The notes beneath the pieces were generated by a model that worked only from the letters and a program-made list of their open reading frames with translations, did no database searches and was not told the origin of the DNA. 64,000 nt of DNA. Source: Sclerotiophoma versabilis (lineage: Eukaryota > Ascomycota > Dothideomycetes > Pleosporales > Didymellaceae). The stretch covers positions 1,364,001 to 1,428,000 of the forward strand of contig JAAROD010000029.1 in the NCBI GenBank assembly GCA_012274445.1, read 5' to 3'. Positions within the stretch are counted from its first letter, which is position 1. Every line of letters starts with the position of its first letter. Both the position numbers and the translations under genes were made by a program. Positions 45,606-57,220 of the stretch are shown one piece after another.

Positions 45606-47234
45606 TTACAATTTGGGAATGTCATAGCGAGATACAGCCAATCCCGCGATCACTGCACAAATGCCAGCATACAGTAGCCAGGAGGGACTCGAAGCCTTTT
45701 CTTCTTCCTTCGCCAGCAGCCACCCTGGAGCATCCTCGTTGATGGTTTGCACAGGCGCATAGTCCAACTTGGGTGCCTTGGCCCAGGCTGTGGCGAGTTT
45801 GGTCACCTGCGTCTCATACACCCAAGACAAGGGAGCAATGCGGGTTGCGAAGAATCTCCCGAAGAGAGTGTCATACGAGTTAGCCCTGGTGACCTTCCCA
45901 GAGAGGTCGGTGAATTCTTTTGCTCGGTTCCATCGCTCTTTTTGGTACTCGGCAAACATGGAGGTGATTTCAGCTTTAGTGGGATGGCGACGGTGGTTGT
46001 TTCTCAGCTCTCGATGAAGGATGTTGCAAAGAACGACAGCATCTTCGATAGCGATGTTGGCGCCAATGCCCAGGTCTGCGGTCATCTGTCAGGAGGTAGT
46101 TAGCTAGTTGATCGAATGGAATACATGATGGCAGTCTCATATTAAACCTTGTTGTAGATTTGTCCCATCCCCTGTGTACAAACGCAAGGCTTACCTTGTG
46201 CGCTGAGTCCCCTACCAAGACGATTCTCCCCGCATGCCATTGTGACAGTACGCCCTCTTCGATTGCCAACAGCCCAGCTCTTGTCCTCGACTCCCAAACA
46301 TCCTTAAACTTGACCTTCTCATTCAGAGCCGCGTCAGAGAATCGCTTTGCGACATCCTCCATATCTTGCTCGGTAGCCTTGAACCTCTTGGGTGGCTGGT
46401 TGTATTTGTCCTTGAAGACGAGTGCCCACAACTGTTGACCCTGCTGTTGGAAGAAGAGCTTAGTTACACCCTGCCCAAAAATAATATTTGTCTCAGCAGC
46501 TGCTATGCCGTACTCCTCGGGTTTGCCCTTCATCTTACTGACGCCAAACAAAGCATCATACTCGCTGAAAAGTACCGACTTGTCCGACTCTGGGACTGTG
46601 TTTGGCTCGAATTCGCTCGCATAGTCCCACATCTGAGATCTGACAACGCTGTGAACGCCATCTGCACCAATAACTATATCGCCTTCCTCGGTCGTGCCAT
46701 CAGTAAGAAGCACGCGAATGCCGGTTTCGGTGTGCTCGATTTTCTCAACGCGTTTGTTCAATTGGACTGTTGAATGGTTTGGTAAGTTGTCATACAGATG
46801 GGCCACGCAAGACTGTCGGTCAAATAGAATAGGGGGTACATTAAAGCTGTTGCTTGGTCAGTTAAGCTCAAAATGTGCTTTGGGCTCTTGACCACCTAGT
46901 GAGAACAGTACTTGACATACATCTTGTGGAATCTATCCATAGTACTGCGGCTCCCTTGGATGGTTCCATCTGGCCAGCGCCGATGCTCCGTGGCTACAGG
47001 GGTGGTGGTGTTCAAGATATTTGTCAGGAAGCCGAACTGGTCGAAGATGCGCTCCACGTTTGGCCAGATGATCAACGCTGCGCCTTTGACAGACTTCACC
47101 TTGTCGTACTTTTCGAGGACGACATGATCGATTTTGGCGAGCTGAAGAGCATGCGACAAACTCAGTCCTACGATGCCAGCGCCGACAATGATGACTCGAA
47201 ATGGTTTTGGCGGTGTTGTGTCTGCTTGAGCCAT
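45606..47234 (-). CDS. FAD-dependent monooxygenase, PaxM/UbiH type, membrane-anchored
   Basis: Three exons on the minus strand: 47234-46912, 46846-46195 and 46085-45606, giving 484 residues. The Rossmann motif is VIIVGAGIVGLSLSHAL (G18-x-G20-x-x-G23), the DG motif is IVIGADGVHSVVRSQM, and the GD motif spans the second splice junction (IVLVGDSAHK joined to MTADLGIGANIAIEDA). A C-terminal hydrophobic segment (SWLLYAGICAVIAGLAVS) suggests a membrane anchor, as in PaxM-like epoxidases. The family inserts one oxygen using NAD(P)H. PaxM relatives work in indole-diterpene and meroterpenoid clusters, but no prenyltransferase, cyclase or synthase is nearby, so the substrate is unknown. An in-frame upstream start at 47297 would add 21 residues. 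Confidence 0.9.
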
Positions 47235-48627
47235 GTGGTCGTTGCTTCCTAGACGGCGTCGCGGTATACGAAGAATGCTTGAGTCTTGTTGTTGCAATGA
47301 GTGGTAAGGTGAGCTAGCGTCAAGCTGGGCCGAAGAGAGGAAGGTATGGACACAGCAAACGGTAAGAGAATAACACAGAAGACAAGCGCTAGATATAACC
47401 TGAAGTACTCCTCGTGGACGTAAAACCTAGCATCATAGATGCCTGTAACACGAGGTCCGATCGTTTCCTTAGCTAAGATCTGACCTGGTGGCCTAACCGG
47501 TCAACTTCAAGCGTTGGCCTACCGCTGGTAGTGCTAGTGCTTATATGGCAAGGACCTCAGATGAGTCCATAATGCATGCCAATCTGGCATATCTTACCAA
47601 AGGTCGTGTTGAGTTTACTGTGCCGAGGTAGTGGCGTCCGCGCTGTGACACTGCAAGCCATGAGCAAGAAGGGCGTGTCTGAGCGGAGTTCTGTCGATCG
47701 AGTCGCAGCCAAGGCAAAGATGCCGGTTTGAGCTTCTGTTGCGACGGACGCCAGGGTCCAGGACCATCAACAACTGCTTCCGAGCTGACTGCATGAAATG
47801 ATGCTTGGGCCTGATCTTACATTGGCCAGATGCAAAGCAAGCATATGGATTATGTGATTCACTGGCTGATGAGCTTTGCTGTCAGATAGCTCAAGAAGCC
47901 GGTGATTAGAAGAAGACAGAGAAGATACAGCTGTAGAGATTTGTGTGTACCCAAATCATAGCTGCACACGAAACATCCATGTCCAGATTCGATGGTCTGT
48001 AGAATACATTGTTGTTTCTCTCCTGCAAAGGAGTCCCCTCAGAGTAGTCTCAGGAGGTGGATTTATCGAACGAGCAACTGCGGCATGTGCTCTGAGAGAC
48101 GCAGGCCTGGGAGCGCTCCACAGGTGCCGCTCATGGCTCGTCTGCTCTTGGGTGCAGGGAGACTGTTCGGCGAGGATCTTCGATAGGCGACAGAGCATCG
48201 GAGGCGCAAGCGGCCCCAATACGAGAGCGACCCCCAATCCACGCGACTGCCGGCAGCAGGACACCAAGACAACGGGTGGGTTGCGGACTTCACTGGCTTT
48301 GAGCGCTCGGCTAAGAGTGGAGCATTACATGGAGTGAAGCGGCTCGGCAGGCACGCTAGGCCTGATTGGGCGCGCTCGCCTTCGCACCTGCCAGAGGATG
48401 CAACCTCACCTGGGGAAAGAGGAGGCGGCCTTCGACAACGCGCACGTCTCAACGCCCGCGCACTCTCCGCGACCCCGCCCGCTGCATTGCTATCGATGAC
48501 CATACCACCCCCAGCTTGCCTGGTGGACTTGCGCTCGCGGTAGCCCCACCGGCGATAACACCAAAGCCGCCGGCGCGTCTGCGCGACTCACCCTAGCTGG
48601 CTTGCTCAACATTCCTCAGCCCTCTAC
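47235..48627. other. Intergenic, 1.4 kb, promoters of monooxygenase and NTO1
   Basis: Divergent promoter region. Several GC-rich chance frames lie near 48-48.6 kb, but no conserved protein is recognised. Confidence 0.5.
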
Positions 48628-51600
48628 ATGGCGCCTGTTCCCGATACTCCCACTACGCGCATACGAAGCTCCGACCGGCCGCGCAGACGACACATCTCCG
48701 ACTCGGTGCCTGCCAGCAAGAAGCGCAAATACGTGCCAGGTGGACCAGGCGGAGGGGGAAGATACGTGGATGACGAGGGGGTAGAGACGCCCGTTGGAGG
48801 AACAGGACCAGGTGGCTACGCGTACATAGGCCCCCGTGGCCGCATCGGCCGCCTCAACGCTGAGCGACACGGCATTGCCCTCCCCGAGCTCGCCCCTTCA
48901 CCCTCATCCTCACGACCGCGACGCGAAAGGCCGCCTGCTGGACCGCGTTCCAGCTCGGCCGCTGCAGTCGCCGCCGCCGTGGCGCAACACGATGGATACA
49001 AGCCGAGGGAGGAGCGGAGCTGGGACGAGTTCCACCCGGATCTCGACATCGATGCTGAGTTCCCTGTCTACACCGCAGACCAGATCGACGGCCTAAGCCC
49101 TGCCGACTCGGCCCCAGGCACACCCGGCCAAGGCTCGTCGACTGGCCAGTATGCCGTCGACAACGGCATCTCTGCTATGCTCGATGGCCTGCGAGCACAA
49201 CAGACTCAGGAGGAAGAGACAGATGGTGCTTACAATGGCTCGGCCGGTCTCACAGCCACTCCTAAGAGGCGGCCGGGGCGCCCACCTCGTAACAGAGACT
49301 CCATGCTCGCTGGGCTTGGATCTCCCCCCCGACCGCGCATCACTCCGCTCCCGACTATGAATCCGAAGGAGAAGCTGAACTTGCCAAAGCCAAACGTGCA
49401 CCAAGTCGATCCGTTCAAGGCCCACGAAGAGAGCGAAGGCGTCAAGGTCAACTATGTCGACAGGACCATGGCGAATATTGGCTACCAAGAAAGCGAGATC
49501 TTTGCTAGGGCTGAGAACAACTTGATTCGACTCCCTGAGGGCTCAATCGAAGAGGATCTAGATCTTACGTTGCAGAACGAGGCCGAGGGATCCACAACGG
49601 CAGTCGCAGTCGGACGTGTCGAGTACGACATGGACGAGCAAGACGACATGTGGCTAGAAGCACTCAACGTGCAGCGAAAAGCCGAAGACATTGAAGCTAT
49701 CAAGCCTGCGATATTCGAGGTCACCATAACTCAGATTGAGAAGGAGTGGCACGCATTGGAGAAACGTGGGTTTCAATCTACCATCTGCTTAAGCAGTGTA
49801 CTGACGACGTGTAGGCATTCCCAAACCAAACCCCAAACCACCGCAAACACACCGACCACGATCTAGTAGTGCAGCCGCCGTCAACGGAGAGCCTGCAGGG
49901 CAAGGGGAAGAACAAGACACAAAGTGCGCAATCTGCGATGATGGGGACTGCGAGAACACCAACGCCATAGTATTCTGCGATGGCTGCGACTTGGCCGTTC
50001 ACCAGGAGTGCTATGGTGTGCCGTTTATTCCAGAAGGACAATGGCTTTGCAGACGTTGTCAGCTAGTGGGTCGTGGCACCCCTGCTAGTGAGCTTCCGGT
50101 ACGCTCTTGACCTCTACCATTCTAGGAGCCCCTGCTAATCTTGCTCAGGGTTGCATATTCTGCCCGAATGGAGACGGCGCCTTCAAGCAGACGACAGCTA
50201 TGAAATGGGCACATCTTCTTTGTGCCATGTGGATTCCCGAGGTATCACTTGGCAACGTGACCTTCCAAGAGCCGGTACAGGATGTGGAAAAGGTCCCCAA
50301 GACACGCTGGAAGCTGGTAAGTCGATAGTAAACTGCAAGATTGCGTCTCAGCTAACGGATTCCGCAGTCTTGCTACATCTGCAAGCAAAAAATGGGAGCA
50401 TGCATTCAGTGCGGTCACAAGTCGTGTTTCGAAGCCTTCCATGTCACTTGTGCACGCAAGGCACGGTTATGTTTGCGGATGAAGTCTTCTCAATCCTCTA
50501 ATCCGCTTGATTCGACAGTACTTAAGGCGTACTGTGATCGGCACACGCCTAATGATTGGAGGCGTGAGAACGACGTCGAGGGAGCAATTGCAGACGCAAA
50601 AGCTTTCTACCGACACACAATGCGTCACGTCCGCTGGCCTGATAGTCAAGCCTACGCTCTGTCCATCGGCTCAACCCATGCCGCTCATGCAATCGACGAT
50701 GAGGACGACGGCGTCCCTGGCAGCAACAAGCGCAAGCGTGGGCAACCGGCCAAATCCTGGAGACTACCATCTGGAGCACCGGTTGTGCCTCAAGCTGTTT
50801 ATCATAATGTCGAGAATGCGCTGATCAAGTTCAATGTCCGCAGACGTAAGGAGTTTGTGCAGGAAGCTTGCAAGTATTGGACTTTGAAACGTGAAGCACG
50901 CCGCGGCGCCGCCTTGCTCAAGCGTCTTCAACTACAGATGGAGGCATTCTCATCCATGGAGATCACCCGCCGTAACTTTGCGGGGATGGGCGCTGCTGGT
51001 CGACCTCGTTTGCAACGACGTATCGAGTTTGCCGAGCGCCTTGAGGATGATATGGAACAAATCCGAGTCCTTTGCGAGAAAGTTAAGGAACGTGAGGCTG
51101 CAAAGCTGAAAGATGTCATGATCCTCAAGGACATCCTCGATTGCGTCTATTTCCCCATTCCTCACATCCTCAGCCCCATTCTGGAGAGAGCGATAAAGTA
51201 AGTGAAGGTTTCCTATCAATCTCTAGTTCAACAACTGATCAGTTCTGCAGCCACGATAGCAAAGGCATCTTTGCAGAGGGCTTCGGAAAGCTCAAGACCA
51301 AACTTGACGAGAAGGCTTACACATCCGTACGAGTCTTCAACGATGACCTGCTTGCGGTGCTGAGCGCACAGATTGATTTCGTACCTGTCAGCAACGTCGG
51401 AGAAGCTGAGAATGAGCTGAACAAGGTGGCTCATACCACCCTGACATCTGAGCAGAGAGAGACAAAGAAGCTGGTCAAGCGCATCATCAAAAGCGTGCAG
51501 CCGCACATCGAGGATGCTTTACGTAAAGAAGCCGATATGGCCAGAGCACCAGTCGAGAAGCTTGTCGACCTTGAGACACTCCTCGAGCAGAAGCTGCAGG

Positions 51601-52217
51601 ACAGACAAAGTGCTCCATTCAACGAGGATGCTCTTCACGACACGGTGGAACTGGAGCAAACAGACCATGACAAGGTTACTGAGCCAACGACTAACGGCAC
51701 GGGCCCTGAGGATGCCACTCAAAAGGCTGATGACATCCAGCTGGCACCTACGCCGGATGACAATGCTGCTGACAGCAATCACTCATTGCATGACGAGGCT
51801 GCGGACGAGGCTGCCATTGCGGCTCAACTTGGACAAGATACCTTACGTGCATCCAACGGAGAGCCGCAGGGCGATGCAATGGAGCTTGACGCCAAGGACA
51901 CTACTGAGCGCACAGAGCCTCTTACTCCACCAAGGTCCGAGAAGAACTTGCTCAACCCACTTCACAATGGAGGCGTTCCATGGTATCTTGAGCCTTTCGA
52001 CATCCACGGTACAACGATATATGAGCCGATTTGGGCTGGCCGGGAGGTGCTCAAAGCGATGAGCGAAGATCTTAGCGAGCTTGACGACGACGAGCTTGAT
52101 GGACTGGCAGACTCCGACCCAGTTCAGCCAGACGAGGAAGCGGCTGACGCTCAGGCCATTGAATTGCGCAAAGCAGCTGCACGCAAGAGACAAAGAAGGT
52201 CGCGAGCGTACAGATGA
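48628..52217 (+). CDS. NTO1: PHD-finger protein Nto1/BRPF type (NuA3 histone acetyltransferase complex)
   Basis: Five exons: 48628-49765, 49815-50098, 50149-50316, 50368-51197 and 51251-52217, giving 1128 residues. A basic disordered N-terminus precedes an EPL1-like block (VNYVDRTMANIGYQESEI, VEYDMDEQDDMWLEALN). PHD1 starts at about Cys416 (CAICDDGDCENTNAIVFCDG, HQECYGVPFIPEGQWLCRRC), then the extended zinc-knuckle PHD2 (CIFCPNGDGAFKQTTAMKWA, CYICKQKMGACIQCGHKSCF). About 785-870 resembles a bromodomain fragment (CVYFPIPHILSPILERAI, AYTSVRVFNDDLLAVLSAQI). The C-terminus keeps VPWYLEPFDIHGTTIYEPIW. Nto1 anchors the Sas3/MOZ acetyltransferase to chromatin and reads histone H3. The bromodomain-like part is present here but absent in yeast Nto1. 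Confidence 0.93.
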
Positions 52218-52994
52218 ATTGCTTGCTTTCCTTTTTCACATTGTTCCACCCTGGCATGTACATTTCGGTCGTGCTATGTATTACCTTTGTCTGTATCATA
52301 TTTCCAGCTTGGTAGATGAGGCGCAACAGGAGTTTGGCTCTCATGGTATGGCGAGACGCCACGGAACTACCCTTTTGGGATCTCTGAGTTGATCTTTGTG
52401 GAGCATTTCAGCAGGGAGTAATGGGATGACGATTGCTGCAGACCAAGAATGGTAGTGAGTTCCAGTAATTCAGCTACGCTATAGACATGCATGTTCCAGC
52501 TTGGGGAGTCTCTCACCACAGCTCAGAATCCGGTAAAACCTAACTTCAGGCAAAACGTGCAAGTACCTAGGTACATCTGTGGGTAAACCAATGACGCCAT
52601 CAATATACGTGGAGTTGCTGTGACAGGTTGCTCCAACAGGGCGTTGGTAGTTGCCCCCTGACTTTGCAGTTGCCTCACTCTGGACGCCAAGGAGCGCGCC
52701 TGCCTTTGTTCGATCTGACCGCGACGCACGTCTCGCCCATAAAGACGCGCGCACCTGTCCATTCCTCGCCCACCAAGACATCCGTCTGTCGTTTATCGTT
52801 GTCTCCACTCACTTGCAAGGTTGCAACGTCTCTTGCGGCGGCCTGACTAGCGTGAACGCTTACTAAATAAAGGCGCGGCTCTGTCGATCAGCCCTGCCAG
52901 AGCTGCCAAAAAATCCAGACCTTCTTGCCGACAAACACACCTCACATCCACCTCCGTCATTGTCATCACCACTGCACCCACACAGCAGCACACG
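52218..52994. other. Intergenic, promoter of the Tra2-like gene
   Basis: 777 bases with no gene. The last 100 bases are CA-rich leader sequence. Confidence 0.6.
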
Positions 52995-54067
52995 ATGGAA
53001 TACGAGAACGACCAACGCGGCTACGACGGTTTGTCTCAACTCTGCTGTGCCACTGCACCATTCGCTGACATCAACGCGTAGACGAGCCTCGCGGCTATGA
53101 GCGCGACCGCAGCAGGTCACCACGCCGTGACGGCCGTGATGGCCGTGACAGCCGTGACAACGACAACGCGCGCGCTCGCAGCGCCTCCCCCAACGATCGT
53201 GATAGCCGGTATGTACTCTTCAACTCTACGCAGATGAATCATTCACTAACACATGCCCAGTGGCCCGCCGCCGCAGCAGCCTCGCGACCGTGAGGCTGAA
53301 GAGAGCCGCAACGAGGGCTCCAACCTCTTCGTCACCGGCATCCACCCCAGCCTGACCGAGGATGAGGTCACACGCCTGTTTGAGAAGTACGGTGAAGTCG
53401 AGCAGTGCAACATCATGCGCGATCCCCACACCAAAGAGTCTCGTGGCTTCGGCTTCGTCAAGATGGTCACTGCTGAGCAGGCAGACGCCGCCAAGGAGGG
53501 TCTGCAGGGCGAAGTCCACCAGGGCAGGACTCTGAGCATTGAGAAGGCTCGCCGTGCGCGCCCTCGTACACCAACTCCGGGCAAGTACTACGGTCCCCCC
53601 AAGCGCGGTAAGTAGGACTGTTCTTTGTCTATCACCTACACACTGACACCAGCACAGAGTTCGGTAGCGGTAGCGGTGGCGGTGGCAGGGGCGGCCGCGG
53701 AGGTCCTCGCTACGGCGATCGCTACTCTGACGATCGTCGCGGTGGAGGTGGCTACGGCCGGCGGGATGACTATGGCTCTCGCCGCTACGAGGACCGTGGC
53801 TATGGTGGAAGCCGACGAGACGACTATGGCCCTCGTGGTGTAGATCGCTACGCTTCCGACCGCGGATATGGTGGCCGTGAGGACCGCCGTGGCGGCGGCA
53901 GCGGCGGTAGCGGCGGCGGTAGCGGCGGCGGTAGTGGCAGCGGTGGCTACTACGACCGACCTCCTCCCCCCGCTAGTGGTTCTGGAGGTTATGAGGCCGC
54001 TCCTCCTCGTGAATCGTACGGTGGAGGCCGCTCGTACGATGGTGACTACGACCGCTCTTACCGCTAG
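52995..54067 (+). CDS. Tra2-like RRM RNA-binding protein with RS/RGG regions
   Basis: Four exons: 52995-53028, 53082-53208, 53261-53607 and 53658-54067, giving 305 residues. An RS-like N-terminus (ERDRSRSPRRDGRDGRD) leads to one RRM at about 75-150: RNP2 LFVTGIHP and RNP1 SRGFGFVKM, with the linker ARRARPRTPTPGKYYGPPKR typical of transformer-2. The C-terminus is RGG/GSG-rich with GGSGG runs and SYGGGRSYDGDYDRSYR. Such proteins regulate splicing in the nucleus. If the third intron (53608-53657) is retained, translation stops after KRGK and the Gly-rich tail is lost, giving a 170-residue form. That is a possible regulated isoform (inference). Confidence 0.92.
53885..53950 (+). repeat. GGS coding repeat in the Tra2-like protein
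   Basis: GGCGGTAGC-type 9-12 base units encode a run of Gly and Ser (GGSGGSGGGSGGGSGSGG). It is a slippage-prone simple repeat. Confidence 0.75.
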
Positions 54068-54141
54068 CTCTCCTGCTAATCAAGGTAGAACCCCAGCGGT
54101 ACTAAACTAGGTTTCGCAGGACTACCTCTGACCAAGACAAG

Positions 54142-54403
54142 CTACTCTTTCAGCACTTCACGCATGTAATCCCATGGGTACGCCAATGGGTCCGCTTTAT
54201 AATACGGCTTCACATCACAGGGAATGGTCGGCAAAAGTTCTTCGATATAATTCGCAGCAGCGCATGGTAGCACACTTCGATAGTTTGCCATCTTGCAGCT
54301 CGACAATTCCCACACATCTTCGGCTCGGTAGTTTTCCTTGGAGAAACGGTTATCAGCACTCAGTAAAGGCTTCTGGGGCAACACTCACAGCCCTTGGGAG
54401 CAT
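54142..54403 (-). CDS. Possible tiny two-exon gene, 69 residues, unknown
   Basis: Minus strand, exon 54403-54389 (MLPRA) and exon 54336-54142. The intron (54337-54388) has a perfect GTGAGT donor, a GCTGATAAC branch-like site and an AAG acceptor, and joins in frame. The protein reads ENYRAEDVWELSSCKMANYR, then AAANYIEELLPTIPCDVKPY and DPLAYPWDYMREVLKE. The composition (Trp, Tyr, Cys, balanced charge) looks like real coding sequence rather than chance. No family was recognised. It is convergent with the Tra2-like gene, with only 74 bases between the stops. The true first exon could lie further upstream. Confidence 0.45.
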
Positions 54404-55978
54404 CAGTCGTCTTGGTCATCTACGTCGACACCAAATTGTACTTCTATAACTTCCCTTACGATGCAACCTGGACGTCAAATAATTCATCCGCACCACCTCC
54501 CGCGCCACCAACACTGTCTAAATATTGTCAATATCACCCATCATAACCGCGCCCGTGTCAACAGCTTGCGACAAAGTCAGATAAAGCGGCCAGCAGTCAT
54601 CGCCATCCGACCACAACGGCAAAAACCGCCAGGTAATTGCGCGATACCCTGTTTCGCCTAAGACGCATCGATAAGAAACAGATCCACCTTGTACTACACT
54701 ACGTAAAACAGTCTGCATTGCGCTGCAAGCAACTGGATTCTAGGCTCAAAACCCCTACCTCATCTTGTGCCAGTGCCCGTAATGACAACTGCAAACTGAC
54801 ACTGCGATGTCTTGCGGCTCGCGGGCGCTGGCCGACGGGTGGCTGCAGCTGAAGGTGCGTGTCCTAGCTTCCGTTTGTGTGCCCACTCATTTGGTCTTTT
54901 AAATAACCCTCTTTGCTGCTATTATCGCGCAATATGTCGTCGAGAAGATGAAGAACCCGGTAAAAATGCAAGATTGTGGTTTGCCATCATCAGCAGTAGG
55001 ACCGGCTGGTCTGGTTACACAGCAGCGTTTGCGCCAGATTTGGCTGCAGTCAAAAGCTTGTTCAGGTAGGTGATTCGCTCTCTGCAGGGACCTGCAGCTG
55101 CAATATTGCATCTCATCAATGGTTGCTTTTGGCATCGTGTAGGATGAGCCATTGTTTGTCGGACAGTCACAACCAGTTACATGACTGTGTTTTGCCTTCG
55201 TGGCTGCTCATTGTGGTCGCTCAATTTTGGCATTCCCCACATATGCGTGACAGTGATCCTCTCATGGGACGTTCTGGTACCTGGATGCCGTTACTATATG
55301 TTTGACAGGCTTGGGCCGGCGTTCGCGAAAGCTTACGTATACGTGTGGAGAAGTCGTAGATCCCATAGTGTAATTGAATGATCCACCCGTGAAGCTGATC
55401 TAAATCTGGCTCGCCTGTCCAAGCTCTAATCCTGTAAACATATGATCTCTCAACAGTGCTGAAGCAGCTGGAATGCTGCAGGTAAGACAGCGCCACCGTG
55501 GATAGTGCCTTGGTGCAGCTCGTCTCAGGACTGGCGTTGCAGCAAATCGCACTAACCCCTGGATCCGGGTTCTGGGCAACGACTAGGTCCATCGCATCCG
55601 GCACCATTGTGGTGAGCTGACGTTGCTCGGGCTTGCATATGATGAGCGCAAATACGAGTCGATCCCTCTTGGGACCTCGAGGCGACTCCCTGTCCTCTGC
55701 GCAGCCGCGTGTGCTCCCTTTCTGCAATTACATTGTTGGCCATTGTGCTGATAGCCTCATGTCAGGGAGGCTTCCATTGTTCACCTGCTGCGACTGAATG
55801 CGACTCCGCGCCTCACGGCTACTCCATTGTAAGCAGATGCCGTCGGGTACAGGTTGTGATCTTGACAGGCTGACAACGTGGCATAGAAAGGAAACGTAGT
55901 GTTTCTCTGCTTTATGGGGGCTGCCATACGCTCCTCCCTGCCGTATACCTCACACGTTCCCGCTTTGGGCGCAATACA
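54404..55978. other. Intergenic, 1.6 kb, no gene seen
   Basis: No recognisable coding sequence. A plus-strand promoter for the DUF3431 gene must lie in the right half. Confidence 0.5.
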
Positions 55979-57220
55979 ATGGCGAAGAGGAAACTCGTTC
56001 CTGTCGTCGCCTTCGCTGCGATCGTCTCCACTCTCATCCTCCTCCTTCTCTTCTCTGGCGAAACAGTGCACAAGACATGGGAAGGGTTACCACAGCACAT
56101 TGGGCTTGGAGAGCACATAGGGAATAGCCATGTCCACGACGCGACCGGCGCAAACCAGCAGGAGCCAAACTATGCAAACTGGAATCCCAGGCCAGACTTC
56201 AAGCCTGGCTCGGCACTACCGGCAGGACATAACTACACGTCTACGCTCGTGATCGCGAGAACAAAACACGAGGACATGGAGTGGTTGCAGCGCGAGATCC
56301 CGGACCAACAGACTGCTATTTATGTTGTCGACGATCCATCCGCTCCTCTCCACCCACCTAAAAACAAAGGGCATGAAGTCATGGTATATCTCACGTATAT
56401 CATTGACCATTACGACGAGCTTGCCGACGTAACAATGTTCATGCACGCACACCAATTGGCGTGGCACAACGACGATATCCTAGGCAACGACGCCGCGAAG
56501 ATGATATCCCGTCTCTCTCGACCGCGCGTGTGGCGCGAAGGCTTCGTCAACATGCGGTGCAGCTGGTACCCAGGATGTCCCGACTGGATGCATCCAGGCG
56601 AGACGCAGCAGAACGACTTCAAGCAAGAAGAGGTCTTGCTTGCAAAGTCTTGGTCGGAATTGTTTCCTCTGGATGAGATCCCGAGTATGCTAGCGCAGCC
56701 GTGCTGTGCGCAGTTTGCGCTGAGCAGAGAGAGGATTCAGGCCAAGAGTCATGCGCAGTACGTATGGTATCGCGAGTGGCTGTTTCAGACAAAGATTCCG
56801 GACCAACTCTCTGGTCGTATTTGGGAGTATGTGTGGCAGTTCGTGTTCACGGGTGAGGCAGTGTTTTGCCCGAAAGAACACGTCTGCTTCTGCGATCAGT
56901 ATGGGACGTGTTTTGGTGGAGAAGAAGAGTTCAACGATTTTGTGAGCTTAAAGAACGAGTTGGCAGATCGCCAAAGGGATTTGAGCGAGTGGGAAGACAA
57001 AGGGAAAGAGATTGAGAAAGCAAAAGAGAAAGGTGACCAGGAGAAGTTGAAGGATTTGGAGCAGCCGCAACCTGGGAAAGACCGCGAGCTACAAAGGGAG
57101 ATGGATCGGTTAAGACCGCTTGTGGATCGTTTGAGAGACGAAGCGGAAGTCAGAGGCAAGGACCCCAAAAACCGAGCAAAGGAGGCCGGGAGGGAATGGC
57201 ACGAAGGCGATGGCTTTTAG
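55979..57220 (+). CDS. DUF3431 family type II membrane protein
   Basis: Single exon, 413 residues. An N-terminal signal anchor (VVAFAAIVSTLILLLLFSG) follows MAKRKL, suggesting a Golgi or ER luminal domain. The conserved part includes LVIARTKHEDMEWLQREIPD, YIVDHYDELADVTMFMHAH-like sequence, HNDDILGNDAAKMISRLSRP and AQPCCAQFALSRERIQ, then YREWLFQT and GRIWEYVWQFVFTGEAVFCP. This is the DUF3431 fold seen in many fungi, distantly like glycosyltransferases; no activity is proven. The last 100 residues are a highly charged Lys/Glu coiled-coil (DKGKEIEKAKEKGDQEKLKD). It is flanked by long non-coding regions. Confidence 0.85.
   Translation: MAKRKLVPVVAFAAIVSTLILLLLFSGETVHKTWEGLPQHIGLGEHIGNSHVHDATGANQQEPNYANWNPRPDFKPGSALPAGHNYTSTLVIARTKHEDMEWLQREIPDQQTAIYVVDDPSAPLHPPKNKGHEVMVYLTYIIDHYDELADVTMFMHAHQLAWHNDDILGNDAAKMISRLSRPRVWREGFVNMRCSWYPGCPDWMHPGETQQNDFKQEEVLLAKSWSELFPLDEIPSMLAQPCCAQFALSRERIQAKSHAQYVWYREWLFQTKIPDQLSGRIWEYVWQFVFTGEAVFCPKEHVCFCDQYGTCFGGEEEFNDFVSLKNELADRQRDLSEWEDKGKEIEKAKEKGDQEKLKDLEQPQPGKDRELQREMDRLRPLVDRLRDEAEVRGKDPKNRAKEAGREWHEGDGF

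Noticed and set aside
45606..48627. Secondary-metabolite cluster around the FAD monooxygenase
   Set aside because: No synthase, prenyltransferase, cyclase, P450 or cluster regulator occurs nearby; the MFS gene is 13 kb away among unrelated genes.
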